Source of the DNA: Protostelium mycophagum | Taxonomy: Eukaryota > Evosea > Variosea > Protosteliida > Protosteliaceae | Direction of reading: 5' to 3' | DNA length: 64,000 nucleotides | NCBI GenBank assembly: GCA_002081555.1 | Contig: KV921091.1 | Span: forward strand, 35,190-99,189 | Part shown: piece after piece, positions 14,301 to 26,612 of the stretch | How positions within the stretch are numbered: the stretch's first letter is position 1 | How the letters are laid out: the number at the start of each line of letters is the position of its first letter | Made by a program: the position numbers and the translations under genes | The notes under the pieces: model-generated | Told to the model about the DNA's origin: nothing | Databases searched by the model: none | The model's input: the letters and a program-made list of their open reading frames with translations, nothing else

Positions 14301-14577
14301 CACCGATTGTGCCGCAAAGATCTACAGAACAGAAGGGTTCAAGGCTTTCTGGAAGGGCTCAGCAGCCAGAGTTCTTCGAAGCAGCCCACAATTTGGAGTG
14401 ACACTGCTTGCTTATGAGATGCTGCAGAGATATCTCACACCACAGCTACCACCAAGGCCACCGACAAATGCACCCGTCACAGCCGATGATTACGACACAT
14501 TCAAAAAGAGGAGATTCGTCATCACCCAAATTCAAAATATAGAGGAGAGATTTGGAGGGAAGAAGAAGGACGAGTGA
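11353..14577 (+). CDS. Mitochondrial aspartate/glutamate carrier (aralar/citrin type) fused to a cyclic-nucleotide-binding domain and EF-hands
   Basis: The C-terminal third is a complete SLC25 carrier of the SLC25A12/13 subtype. It carries [63 protein letters not shown] and [14 protein letters not shown], with the three PxDxxK/R signatures in order. The preceding region has EF-hand-like loops [36 protein letters not shown] and [12 protein letters not shown], as in aralar. In front (residues about 67-175) sits a cyclic-nucleotide-binding domain. Its phosphate-binding cassette [16 protein letters not shown] has the length of the PKA regulatory-subunit cassette and keeps the Glu and Arg; [16 protein letters not shown] also resembles PKA-R. 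The arginine-rich N-terminus ([20 protein letters not shown]) could be a targeting sequence. A 40-nt intron at 13392-13431 links EF and carrier regions in frame, and no start is needed between them. Confidence 0.88.
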
Positions 14578-14706
14578 TGTCGATAAAGATGATGTGTTTG
14601 TTGATGGACAACAGTTTCGGAGTTTGTGATTGCAAAAGATTCCCTGAAAAATCCGCTTCGAAGATCACACACAAATCGAGATCACCCAAAAGAAAGGAAG
14701 CGAAGA

Positions 14707-17700
14707 ATGCATTTGTATTCTTTGACCTTACAGAGGAGCACAGCAATAGTCTGTGCCATAGTGGGCAACTTCTCATCTCCAAAGGTCCACGAAATTGTGG
14801 TATCAAGAGGGAAGCTTTTGGAATTATTAAGACAAGATGAGTCTGGAAGGTACCAAGTTGTCTTATCCACAGAGGTCTTTGGAATGGTCAGATCCCTCGT
14901 CCCATTTCGCTTGACGGGTACTCATTAATCTTCTTTTGCATTAGGGCACTCTCTGAGGGATGTAGGTGGACAAAAAGATTATGTTGTAGTCGGTTCAGAC
15001 TCTGGAAAGCTCGTCATTCTCGAGTATAACGTGGCAAAAAACAGATTTGATCGTATTCATGAGGAAACATTTGGAAAATCAGGATGCAGAAGAATTGTTC
15101 CAGGACAGTACCTCGCCGCTGATCCAAAGGGTAGAGCTGTTTTAATTGGTAAGAAACAATCATATCTCGATGTGAGCTCACCATCATTTAGGCGCCGTCG
15201 AAAAACAGAAACTCGTGTATATTCTTAACCGTGATAGTGCCGCGAAATTGACCATTTCCTCACCTCTTGAGGCACACAAAGCACACACCATTGTATTTTC
15301 GATCGTCGGTTTAGATGTCGGTTTTCAGAACCCAGTATTCGCCTGCATAGAGGTATCTGTTTCCAATCTACCCCAAAGCAGATGTAAATGATTCGTAGGT
15401 GAATTATGAAGAGGATGAAGGAAATACGAAGTACCTAACATACTATGAACTCGATCTTGGTCTTAATCACGTCGTCAGAAAATGGAACGAACAGATTGAT
15501 AACTCTTCCAGTTCTCTTGTCGCCGGTGATTATCATCATCCCAGCATTAGGCCGCTGCACATGTGTTGTTCGTCTGCTTTGCATACGTCATTACATATCC
15601 GCACATCTGATTCGACTCTTTATTTTTTATTGATGTGTGCAGTTCCCGGAGGCAGTGATGGACCAGGAGGAGTGCTGGTCTGTGCCGATAATGTCATATA
15701 CTGGATAGATCAAGGTAAACCATCTGTAAAGGCCACCATCCCGAGAAGAGAGGGATCAGATGTTCAACAGAATCTCATGATCGTCACCAGCACATTATTC
15801 AAAAAGAAGGTAAACATCCTCTTCAGAGTCTGTACACACACAGACCGACTTACAAATACCAGGACGTCTTCTTCTTCTTGTTGCAGACAGAGTACGGGGA
15901 CATCATGAAGGCATCTCTTACCGTGGTGAACAACACCGTGACACATATCCACATGACCTACTTTGATACAATCCCCGTCTCCAACTCCTTCAACATGTTA
16001 AAGTCTGGTTCTTTATTTTCTGCCAGCGAGTACGGAAACCACTATTTATACGCCCTCTTGTCTATGGGAGAGGAGGAGGAGATCGCCGACCCCGAAGAGG
16101 TGGATATCTACAAACATATATTTATGATTCTATACAATTGTTTTATCATTTTGAAATCCTCCAGTTGCGATTTTTCAAGCCGAGAAAGCTTCAGAATTTA
16201 CAATTGGAAGACACGTTAGGAAGCATGGCACCCATAATGGAGATGAAAGTCATGGACCTGTTCAAAGAAGACACATCCCAAATATACGCCATCTGTGGTA
16301 GAGGTTACCAGTCTTCCCTCCGTATACTGAGACACGGAATCGCGCCAACTGAAGTGGCCGATTCTTCACTACCAGGATCTCCTTCAGCAGTGCGTTTTAT
16401 TTTTATCCCAAATATATTCAATATGATCATCATTGATTCTTGCAGGTGTGGACCGTCCGTGAGGCTACTGAAGACACTTATGTGAAATACATCGTGGTGT
16501 CTTTTGTGAACGCGACTTTGATCTTGTCTGTTGGAGCTTCTGTGGAGGAAGCCACAGACACGGGCATGGTTACCAACGCGACGACAATCCACGCGGCTAA
16601 TTTGGGAGATGACGGTTTCATACAAGTACATCCATCAGGAATCAGACATATCCGTAAGAACCAAGGAATACACGAGTGGAAAACTCCAGGGAAGAAGCAG
16701 ATCTCTCATGCCACCAGTAATGAGAGACAGGTGATCATCCTTTACAATAATAATAGTTTTATTTGAATAAAAACGGATGCGTCTTGCCACAATCGTGGTT
16801 CTGTTGTGGCAGAAGAGATTCACATCATCATTGAAAAGAAATTTTTTTGAATATCTCAGGTGGTCATCGCTTTAAGTGGTGGAGATTTATTGTACTTTGA
16901 ATTGGACCAAATCGGACAACTCACCGAAGTCGAAAAGAAATTCATCAAAGAGGTAGATATTCACCCCTTCTTTTGATTGAATCATCAGGTGTCTTGCCTC
17001 GCTATTGCCCCCTTATTACCAGGAAGAACACGCACTCGCTTCGTAGCTGTCGGTGATTTTGAAAACAACGTCAGAATATACTCTCTCGATGCAGAGGACT
17101 GTCTCCAGGTATTTTTATTCATTTCTGTATTTGAATTATTTTTGTCGTTTGTATTGACCAGACGAGGTGTTGAGTATTCAAACACTTCCCACCCGGGCAG
17201 AGAGCTTATGCATCGTAAATATGACCAACACGGCTATGGACGCCAGTGGAACTCTATTTTTAAATATCGGGTTGAACAACGGAGTCCTCTTAAGAACGGT
17301 GGTGGATTCGATCACTGGTGAATTGAGCGATACCAGATCAAGATTCATAGGTGATTTATTTCATCATTTGATGTTTTATTTCTTTGAGCTTGTGATATGC
17401 AGCTCTGCTGCAGTGTTCAAAGGTCATGTCTGCAACGGAGCAGTATAGAAGGATTGTGGCGCAGCTCTTCTGCGGTATCAGAAATTTGCTGCAGCTCCGC
17501 TGCGGTGTTGAAAGGTCATGTACATAGGTGCTGCTGCTTTTTATATCATGTCAGCTACACTGCGGTATTCGAAGACATCTTTACAGCTCTGCAGAGGTGC
17601 AAATGACCAAGTTGTAATCCAAACAAAACACTTTTATAATATTCAAATATTTGGTCTGCAGAGTTGCGGACACTAAACTCCTAGCTTCCTTTCGAAGGAA

Positions 17701-19929
17701 GTTCGGCAGAGCCACGACAATACAACTTGATAATATTAAATATTTATTTGTAATATAGGATCAAGAGGAGTGAAATTAGTCGGCATGAAAGTAAAGGGAA
17801 CGAATGCGTTGATGGCATTGTCCTCCAGGACATGGTTAGCCTACAATGATCAGTCTACGTTACGTTACAATATGGTGCCCCTCTCCTACACCCCCTTGGA
17901 ATATGCCGCTCCCATCAGTTCAGAAAATATACCAGAGGCAATCGTCGCAATCGCAGGAAATTCCCTGAAGATCATCACAATAGACAGATTGGGTGCCACA
18001 TTCAATCAGGTAGATATAGACATATGTATCCTCTATTGTATCTGAACACAGTCAGACCGAATTACCATTGGATCACACACCAAGACATTTCATCACATTC
18101 CCCGACACAGAGAACCTTGTCATCATAGAGTCCGATCATAACGCTTCTCCTTCCAATGGGTATCCCCAAACCTTTTCCATCATAACACTGACGTATCTCC
18201 AGAGAAACAGACAACAAAGCGGCCATCATTAAAGAAGAGGATATGGCCGTAGAGGGTGAGGAGCAACCTGCCGAAGAAGAGGAGCACGTACAGTTTGAGA
18301 AGGCCATGCTCGCAGAGCTTAAGCCAGGAAGAGGGAAGTGGGGATCATGTGTCAGGATCGTATCTCCACAAGAGAACAGAACCTTAGACCTCGTACATCT
18401 TGACAGCGACGAGGGAGCCATCAGCTTGTGTACTTGTGTCTTTAAAGACAGAGGGAATGAGGTTCTGTTGGTGGTGGGAACCGCTAAAGAGATGAGCTTT
18501 AAGCCGAGAAGTTACAGTGGAGGTATGATACACGTGTACAAGCTGGTGGAAGGACGGCAGTTGGTGCTGGTCCACAAGACACCCGTGGAGCACCCACCGT
18601 CAGCGCTCCATCCCTTCCAGGGAAGACTTTTGGTCGGTGCGGGCAGTCTGCTCAGGATCTACGATATCGGAAAGAAAAAGGTGGGAGGTTGTAGATCTCG
18701 GGATTTCAATAAATATCCATCAGCTCCTGAAGAAATGCGAATTCAAGTCGTTCCCGAACGTGATCAACAAGATTGACACACAAGGTGACAGAATCTACGT
18801 ATCAGATATACAAGAATCCGTCCATTTTGTCAAGTACAAAAAGGCGGAGAACCAGTTGTACATATTTGCTGACCATCCTACACCAAGGTGAAACTTTCTT
18901 CATATCAATAGTTGGAAATACACAGTAACACGTACAGATGCGTCACCTCTATGTCTATATTAGATTACGATTCTATTGCTGTCGCTGATAAATTCGGAAA
19001 CATATTCATATCAAGACTCCCCGCACAGGTGGAGATTCATCCCATCACCCAGATCTCACTCTAGATATTGACAGTTTGTAGATCTCAGACGAGATCGAAG
19101 AAGATCCCACCGGCGCGAAACTCCAAGCCGAGCAAGGTTACCTGAACGGGGCTCCACACAAACTGGAGGACTTGGCATTTTTCCACGTCGGAGAGACAAT
19201 CAACTGTGTCTTAAAGACATCACTGGTCGCTGGCGCCAGCGAAGTGGTTGTGTACAGCACCCTGGCGGGGTCCATCGGAATATTAGTCCCTTTTGTCTCT
19301 AGAGAAGATATCGACTTTTTCACACATTTGGAGATGCACATGAGGCTCCAGAACCCGTCGCTTACCGGAAGAGACCACCTGTCATTCAGAAGTTATTACT
19401 TCCCCGTAAAGGTGGGTCACACTTGTTGAGAGGAATGTTGATGTGATTTCAGGACGTTGTGGACGGAGATCTATGTGAACAGTTTGCAAGTTTAGAGGCT
19501 GACAAGCAGGCGTCTATCGCGCAAGAGCTGGACAGGTCACCTATGGAAGTTATCAAAAAGCTAGAAGGTATCTTGATTATTTATTCCGAACAATCACAAA
19601 AAAATGTAGCAGAGCCAAATATATTTTTGACGCTTTTTTGTAAAGTGCTGAGATGGCCATGCACAAGCATTCCACATTATCAACAAAAGGATAACTCTGA
19701 CAATGAACAGATATCCGCAACCGTCTGCTTTAGAGTGCCCACTCCTGATGAAATACAATGCTCATCACTTGAATTACTTCTCTTCTATTTATATTTTTCA
19801 AGACCCTTTGGACCAATCATTCGACTTGTAATTGGGCTTCGCTTTTGTTTTTGCGGTAAGGACACGGTTATTACCGCCAACCTTACCATACCACAATGTT
19901 ACTTTCGGGACCAACTACAACTTGTTTGA
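14707..19929 (+). CDS. SF3B3: Splicing factor 3B subunit 3 (SF3b130/SAP130)
   Basis: Large three-beta-propeller scaffold of the U2 snRNP SF3b complex, needed for branch-site recognition. The start at 14707 ([20 protein letters not shown]) matches the family N-terminus. Conserved landmarks run in order to the C-terminal propeller: [109 protein letters not shown]. Many introns are 35-50 nt, but one (17351-17758) is about 408 nt and holds a repeat array. The conserved protein ends around 19567 ([10 protein letters not shown]). The usual short RTRYxF-like tail was not found. The frame stays open to 19929, so the last exon and true stop are uncertain. Confidence 0.9.
17399..17600. repeat. Degenerate array of GCAGC-TCT-GCTGC hairpins in an SF3B3 intron
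   Basis: About five imperfect units share the pattern GCAGCTCYGCTGCGGT. They begin near 17399, 17461, 17490, 17552 and 17583. Two units continue into GTTNAAAGGTCATGT (17414-17430 and 17507-17522). Each core can fold as a short stem. The host intron is roughly eight to ten times the usual length. Confidence 0.55.
19848..19877. repeat. TTTGCGGTAA hairpin element, copy 2
   Basis: GCGGTAA and TTACCGC pair around GGACACGGTTA. The element closely matches copy 1 at 2401-2428 and lies in the ambiguous 3' end of SF3B3. Confidence 0.5.
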
Positions 19930-21677
19930 ATGAACCAAGCTCAAAGCTCATAAATATTATGCTGAAGAACTGAGGTGTTTCCTTTGTGTGCAAGCAATAC
20001 AAGTGTACTCGGTGATCTACTGCTTTATTCCCTAGAAGACAAAGAGAAGCAAAGCTAACACAGCCCCTAAGAAGGGCACCCTCTTTTCTGCCGCTGAGGT
20101 TGGATTCGTCGCAAGTATCGTGCTGAGTTTGGACGACGCCAAGGGGGCTGAGGAAGTTGATTTCCTTTGTGTGCAAGCAATACAAGTGTACTCGGTGATC
20201 CACTGCAAGCAAAGCTAACACAGCCCCTAAGAAGGGCACCACTCTCTTTTCTGCCGCTGAGGTTGGATTCGTCGCAAGTATCGTGCTGAGTTTGGACGAC
20301 GCCAAGGGGGCTGAGGAAGTTGATGGTGAGCCCATTGATGTTGAGGATGTAGAGGATGCACTAGGTGTAATGGCTTGATTGCAATAGATACCAGAGTACC
20401 CAGTGTTACATGCACATGTCCCGATTGAACCAACTGTATACTGTGGGTTGGGGCAGTTTCCATTGCTGTAACAGTTGTAGGAACACCCAAAGCTGTTGGC
20501 CACAATGATAGAGTTGGTGGTGAAGTAGAAATTTTGTGTCCCGTTGTAGGTGAGGTATGACCCCCCCAGGAAAGATGCTGACGTGGGAGTTGACAGCTGT
20601 CGGACTGGTACATTGTCGCAGCTGGAGCGACCACGCCGAAAAATTGATTCGAGTTGTAAAGCCAGGAGACTTGGTCAAGCCTTGCTGAGGTACACTCCTT
20701 AAATAGTCAGTTTGTGGGCTGTCCTTGAGATAAAGCCTACCAAGTGCTGATTTTGCACCAAAAGCGGTGTATTGAGAATAGAAAAATCTTCCATTTTGAA
20801 TCATATCTTGGATTGCAGGCAAGGAAAAATTATACTGATAGAAGCCCGTCTTCTGACTTGAATAGGTGACAAGAGAGGGGTACTCGTACTATTTAAAATC
20901 AGATACTCCAAGCCGTCATAAGCTAATTACCTTCATTATTACCACTAATGAGAGGAAGTCTTTATCACTGATTGTGCCGACAACAGAAAGGTTGGCAGCG
21001 AAGAGTGTTACAATGTTATTGACAGTGGCTCCCATCTGTCCTTGTAGAAAAAGCAGGTCGTCTGATGCTCTGTAGTATATGTCGAACGCACCAAGAGATA
21101 ATTGGGTGGTAAGGTTGGTAAAGGTGAAGTCGGCAAGATTAATGATAATCAGTTGGCCATATGCTCTTCCCGCGTTAGCTCCAGAGTGGACATATAACTT
21201 GGTAGCACTGTTGGAGCCTATGATAGCACCATCTAGAGGCACGGGAGAAGGGTGAGAGGCAATGGTAAAGGTAGCAGAGGAGGTGCGAGAGAGGACATAT
21301 ACAGTGTTGATTCCAAAGAGGTAGATAGTATCTATTCCACCATTTGTAATGATCCAACCTCCTGTTATTTGCTCCGTTGCAGGGATTGTGTTGTCAAGCG
21401 CCGAAATGTTCACTTTGTAGAGTCGCGAAGACAGGATTAAGGTATTAACGGCATTCTGTGAATAGTTCTGCAGCGGCAGAGAGTTCAGATCCACGATGTA
21501 CAATACGGTACTAGTGTTGACTGGAATGAGAAGGGTGAGGCCACTGTCGTCATTATTGATGGCTGTCTTGAAATCCACTCCTGGAACTAGGGTTGATGTC
21601 TGTAGCTGTCCCAGTTCAGTGGATTGTGAGGCACAGAGCACGATGAGAAGAGAAAGAAAGCAGAGACGAAACTCCAT
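19883..21677 (-). CDS. Secreted or GPI-anchored surface protein with an EGF-like module (altered C-terminus)
   Basis: Unrecognised family. The start at 21677 gives a signal peptide (MEFRLCFLSLLIVLCASQS). A nearer-5' in-frame ATG at 21725 would place charged and aromatic residues before it, so 21677 is preferred. Residues about 20-250 form a beta-rich, propeller-like region (VLYIVDLNSLPL, GIDTIYLFGINTVYVLSR, FDIYYRASDDLLFLQGQMG). A Cys-rich EGF-like module follows at about 20390-20490 (CSYNCYSNGNC..CACNTGYSGIYC), then a Ser/Thr/Pro stalk and a hydrophobic tail (VVPFLGAVLALLA) suggesting a GPI signal or membrane anchor. The tail-coding DNA is tandemly duplicated. The upstream copy has lost the stop, so the frame runs through both copies and the stop lies near 19883. 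Exon edges are approximate. Confidence 0.6.
19978..20323. repeat. Tandem direct duplication, copies at 19978-20160 and 20161-20323
   Basis: Both copies start with TTTCCTTTGTGTGCAAGCAA and end with GGGGGCTGAGGAAGTTGA. They are nearly identical except for about 22 extra bases in the left copy (near 20023-20047) and 3 extra in the right copy. The extra segment in the left copy contains, on the minus strand, the TAG that would end the surface protein. Confidence 0.85.
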
Positions 21678-21780
21678 CAGTCCTGGTCTGGTGAGAAAAT
21701 GGTATGGCCACAGGAAACATTGCAAAGCGGTTTCTGATATCCAGTAGCAACACGCTAAAGTCCATAGCGACAGCTTAACT

Positions 21781-21813
21781 TTTGCGTTCGCTAACGCGCG
21801 TTCTTACCGCAAA
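21781..21813. repeat. Hairpin with TTTGCG/CGCAAA arms
   Basis: TTTGCG (21781-21786) pairs with CGCAAA (21808-21813). The right arm with its neighbour, CTTACCGCAAA, is the reverse complement of the TTTGCGGTAAG core at 19849. It lies in the spacer upstream of the surface-protein gene. Confidence 0.4.
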
Positions 21814-22154
21814 TAGGATAAGTTGTAAGTTCAATATTGGAAACCCGCCGAAGCGCCCCGAATATCTCATTTCGGCAGGGTCATTCCCCGAGATCTGTGG
21901 GGGTACCACTCCCACAATCCGGCATATTTTACAGCAGAAGTCTACAATTTCGAGGTTTGAGACGACGATTGAGTGAGCTTGCAACAAAGAATTTCACATC
22001 GAATGGATGCGGTGTCATGGAGGGCTTTACTGGTTGAAATCTTGCTTTCTTCTTCCAAGATCTCTCTGTCCCTATGGTCGGAAAATATTATTTTGACAGT
22101 TCAATCCACAAGACTGGAGGACCTATGATTTTTCATCTTTCGACACAGTCAATT

Positions 22155-22236
22155 GGCTTTATCCTAGATGTTATACAATATAATCAGACACAACTTTGTA
22201 ACTCTCGCTGATAATTGATAATATCTAGGATAAGCC
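22155..22236. repeat. Inverted repeat, 82-bp MITE-like unit
   Basis: The left arm GGCTTTATCCTAGATGTTAT (22155-22174) pairs with the right arm GATAATATCTAGGATAAGCC (22217-22236), with one bulged T. It sits in the otherwise featureless spacer (21678-22387) upstream of the Fused-like kinase. Confidence 0.5.
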
Positions 22237-22387
22237 AAGTCTTATACCAGCCTTTGTTGAGTTTCTTTCCAAGACAGATGGTATTCAGCTGATACCAACA
22301 ATTATAAGCTTTTTAATATTGAAAAATAGAATTTGCTGTCGCTCTACAACTGCGATATTTCAGGCTTCAGGGAAGCTGCAGCATGTG

Positions 22388-25300
22388 ATGAATGACTACG
22401 CGATACTCGAGCTTATCGGAGAAGGATCATTTGGCAAGGTGTATAAAGGAAGGAGGAAATTTACAGGGCAGATCGTTGCGTTGAAGTTTATTCGAAAAAC
22501 TGGGAAATCAGACAAAGACCTCAAACGATTACGCTCAGAAATCGACATTCTAAAGCGACTTCATCATGAGAACATCGTGCTGATGCTCGATTCTTTTGAG
22601 ACGAAAACAGATTTCTGTGTTGTTACCGAGTATGGACAGGTATAAGCCAAACATCTTCCTTCACTCACAACAACAGGGCGAATTATTTGATATATTAGAA
22701 GATGACAGGAAGATGCCAGAGACTGTCGTGCAAACAATCGCAAAACAACTCGTGAGAGCGCTACATTATCTTCACTCTAACAGAATCATACATCGTGATA
22801 TGAAACCACAAAATGTAAGTGAATTTGTGATTCGCGCTTAGCTGATGAGGCAAGATACTTATCGGTTCGGATGGCAAGATTAAGTTGTGTGATTTCGGTT
22901 TCGCCAGGGCAATGTCGTGCAACACGATGGTATTAACCAGCATCAAAGGTGATCATTCTGAAAATATAAAAACTGACAGCACAGGAACACCTCTGTACAT
23001 GGCTCCAGAACTGGTCCAAGAATTACCGTACAATCACACCGCAGATCTCTGGTCGCTAGGTTTGCATTTCAGAACCCTCTCATTCTGAATATATAGGTGT
23101 CATTTTATACGAATTATTCAGTGGTGTCCCCCCGTTCTATACAAATAATATATATTCTCTTATCAACCTCATCGTGAAGGATGCTGTTAAATTTCCGGAA
23201 GACATCACAGAAGATTTTCGCAGCTTTCTGAAAGGTTTGGACAGAGCCATAAAGAGATCTGATTCTTGAAGGACTATTGAACAAAGACCCGTCGCAACGA
23301 ATAAGCTGGCCGCAGCTCGCCGAGCATCCTTTCATCAGAGAAACTGATGAAGAAAAAGCGGAACGGTTTAGGATGGAGGAGAAGCACATGACCAAATTTA
23401 AAATACCAGAGGAACTCCTTCCCAACCGTGAAGAGGTAGCCTTTGTGAAAACGTCTCACGAGAATTTATTTTTCGCAGAATGCTCATCATGAGCACAGGA
23501 TTTTGAGGAAAAACAGCAGATCTAAATCTAGTTCACATATTAGACGGGAAGATTCTACAGATGATATAAATGGAGACAGCTTGACAAAAAAGGTAACCTC
23601 AATCCTCGCATTCTCTTTAAATCTATTTGCATTTGAATACCAATTTAATGGAGAAAGATACTGCCACCTATAAATCAAGGAGAAGAAAGTAACGTCGAAT
23701 CGGCGACAAACAACGTTGTAGAAAGATCTACATCCTCAGACGAGTACGAGAGGCTCTATGCGATCGTCGAACAATTCAAGACAGAATCCCAAAATAATTT
23801 CAGCCAAAGTAAACAGAACGCCACAAAAGAATTTTTCCCACACCTTCCTGACATTCTACAATTTGACATAGAACACCAAGTGTTTCAGAAGACCGTCTTG
23901 GAGGTGATTTGATCAGAAATCAAGATGACTGAGAGATGCAGTTGGTCTCATCTTTCTTCATGCGTCTCGGAAACGAAAGCATAGAATCGTCCTTTCAGAC
24001 ATACGAAGAAATACACAACCTGAGTGTATCAACTTGTATATGTGCCTTCATCAATAGAGGTCAGGACACGCGTGTCACTGATGACATGTTATGACAGATG
24101 ACAGTTTACGCCAAGGGATGGCAGGACGGGCTATCGTGTGGTATATTCGTGTTGTATTCGGTCGTATTTCCGATAAATGGACCAGTAGTCACTTTTCCAT
24201 TTGGCAGGAGTGGACAAGATGCTCCTGCACACGTCACGGATCCCGCTCTAGCGAAATATAACACATTTGTGAGTGTACATTTTTCATCCGTATATGAGTA
24301 ATATTAGTGTCTGAGAAATCCAGGTGTGCAGCCAAGTAGCTTCGAGTATCTTATCGGCAGACGTCTTGGAGATCATCTGTGGTAACGCTGTACGTGCGCC
24401 TCGAGATGTGGACAGAATGGCTGCGTACAAGGTGATTCAGCAACAATCTCTCACAAAAGAAACTCACAATATAGTTACTTCTTAAATGCGTGCGCTCATC
24501 GACACAATTTACCACAACCTTGGTGAATGAATCTTTTGAGACGCTTCTCAGCGGTCTGGACCATGAAATTAATGCTGAACCAGAGGTCCCCTCCACTAAA
24601 TGCGCAATACTTCATCTCATCTCCTCCATCATATCCCAACATCCCAAACAGATTGACAGGTGACACGATCTACATTGTGACTGTGTTGAGAAATAATAGG
24701 GTGTGGAACAGGCCTGAATTTAGCCTCCACAAATCTATGCAAGGATTCAGATCTTCAAACATTTCTGTCGTGGCTGCGGTTGTGGCATTTTTCAACAACC
24801 TTATAGAGTCAGATGGTGCAATTGATATTGTTCAAGAGGTACGCGAAGTTAGAATACTTATGGTTTCATCATTCTTGCAAAATGATTTCTACAGCTAATT
24901 TGGAAAGCCACGTTCTTGTAAATTTTAAATAACCGAGGGTAGGTTGCGATTGCGGCCACCTTCAAATACGTCCGAAAACTGTTGTCGACACCACTGAGTC
25001 CCGATATTATATTATCCACAGAAGGATCATCCTTCGGATTCCCTCCTACCGGATTCTTCGACCAATCCATTTATTTGATACAAAAACTCATCACGAAGGA
25101 TGTAAGATCGCCTCTTCAATTGAAAAATTAAAATGATCCAGGAGAATGTGATGGAAGATTTTTTGGACAGCGGAATGTGGGAAACTATTTTTTTTCACTT
25201 GAATTCGGTGAAATCACCGAATGAACTATCACCCAACGGGATCGTTGCGGCGAGTCGAATAGTTTACGAAGTGATCTCGAAAGATACGACAGAGAGAATC

Positions 25301-26612
25301 AACTTGATACTATCCAACAACCTCATGCCAGATCTCATATTATTGATGAACACACCACATCTGAAGCAACTTTCATTGTGGCCAGTATCATTGTGTGGAG
25401 GCAAAGAAGCTGTGGCAAACTTGGTGACACAAGTGAGCGATGTGATATCATTAGAAGACTCTAATTGTGAAGGTGGTGAGCATATTTTATCTTCCTTTTG
25501 CAAATAAGGTGGATACGGATACGGTTTTACAATTGGTTTTGCAAATCATGATCAATCAAAACTTGGTTCAGCTCACTATCCAGTCAATATTTTTCCTTCC
25601 AGGTATTTATTCGTCAAATGATTCTTCTTATAACGCGATCTTTTGGTTGAAATGGTACAGAAAATCAAAGTGAGCTTCTAGAACTGCCGTTGGGGCTGTT
25701 ATCAAGGCTGGTTCATGAGGATGATAAATTCATTGAACAATATGTGGAATATGGAGGACTGAGTGAGGTGGTTGTAGAACGCCTACTTCAACCGAAAAAT
25801 ACCACGAATATTCTGATCGATTCACTGGGCATCATATCACAATTGGCAAGGATATCCAAAGACAACTACAAGCACATGAGCACCCCCTCTATGTTTGCCG
25901 CCTGGAAAGTTCTTCTCTCTCACCCCGTATGTCATCCTTTATATTCCATCTCTCAAACACACAGGACCCCACCATCACCGCTAAAATGTGTAACGTGATA
26001 GGCAATTTGTGCAAGCATTCAGAATATTTTTACAAAGATCTCGAAAAGTAAGCTTAATTCCATTTTAATATATTCAATATGATGCCAGGTGCGACATCAT
26101 ACCCGCGCTCATTAATTGCTGTGCGGGACCGGACAAAAACACCCAAAAGTTTGCCTGTTTTGCCATAGGTAACGCCTCTTTCCACAACAGCCAACTGTAC
26201 CAAGCCTTAAATCCATCCATTCCATATCTAATTCAACTGGTCAACCATTCAGAAGAAAAGAGTCAAATCAACGCAGCAGGTCAGCCTTCAATTTTGATCT
26301 TTATAAGTAGCTTGTTTTTTGACATCAACAGGAGCGCTTGGGAACCTTGCTCGAAACTCGGACGAATTGATCCCGGCGCTTTTAGAAAAAGGAGCTTTGC
26401 ACTCATTGCTGTCCATCATTCGAGATGAGAATCAACCCGTCAGCGTGAAACGGGTGGCACTATTCAGTTTTGGGACATATCTGCAATACCCAGCATGTCG
26501 TGCAGCTATATCGTCACAATTCAACTTTGAACAAATATCGCAACAACTCGGCCAGCAAGATTCAATCATGCAAAAGTATTTACAGAGGATAAAGAAGAAT
26601 ATCTCTGCATAA
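22388..26612 (+). CDS. STK36: Fused-like serine/threonine kinase with ARM-type repeats
   Basis: Orthologue of Fused/STK36 (Dictyostelium Tsunami). In ciliates and vertebrates Fused is linked to motile-cilium central-pair assembly; in flies and fish it acts in Hedgehog signalling. The start at 22388 gives [20 protein letters not shown]. The kinase motifs are complete: glycine loop [19 protein letters not shown] with the catalytic Lys, [16 protein letters not shown] with [10 protein letters not shown], and a divergent TPLYMAPEL activation segment after a short insert. The domain ends with [13 protein letters not shown] near 23330. The remaining 3 kb encodes a long helical region with ARM/HEAT-like repeats ending [20 protein letters not shown] and a stop at 26612. 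That architecture matches STK36. Introns are numerous and short. Identity is strong; whether the organism has cilia cannot be judged from this gene alone. Confidence 0.88.
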
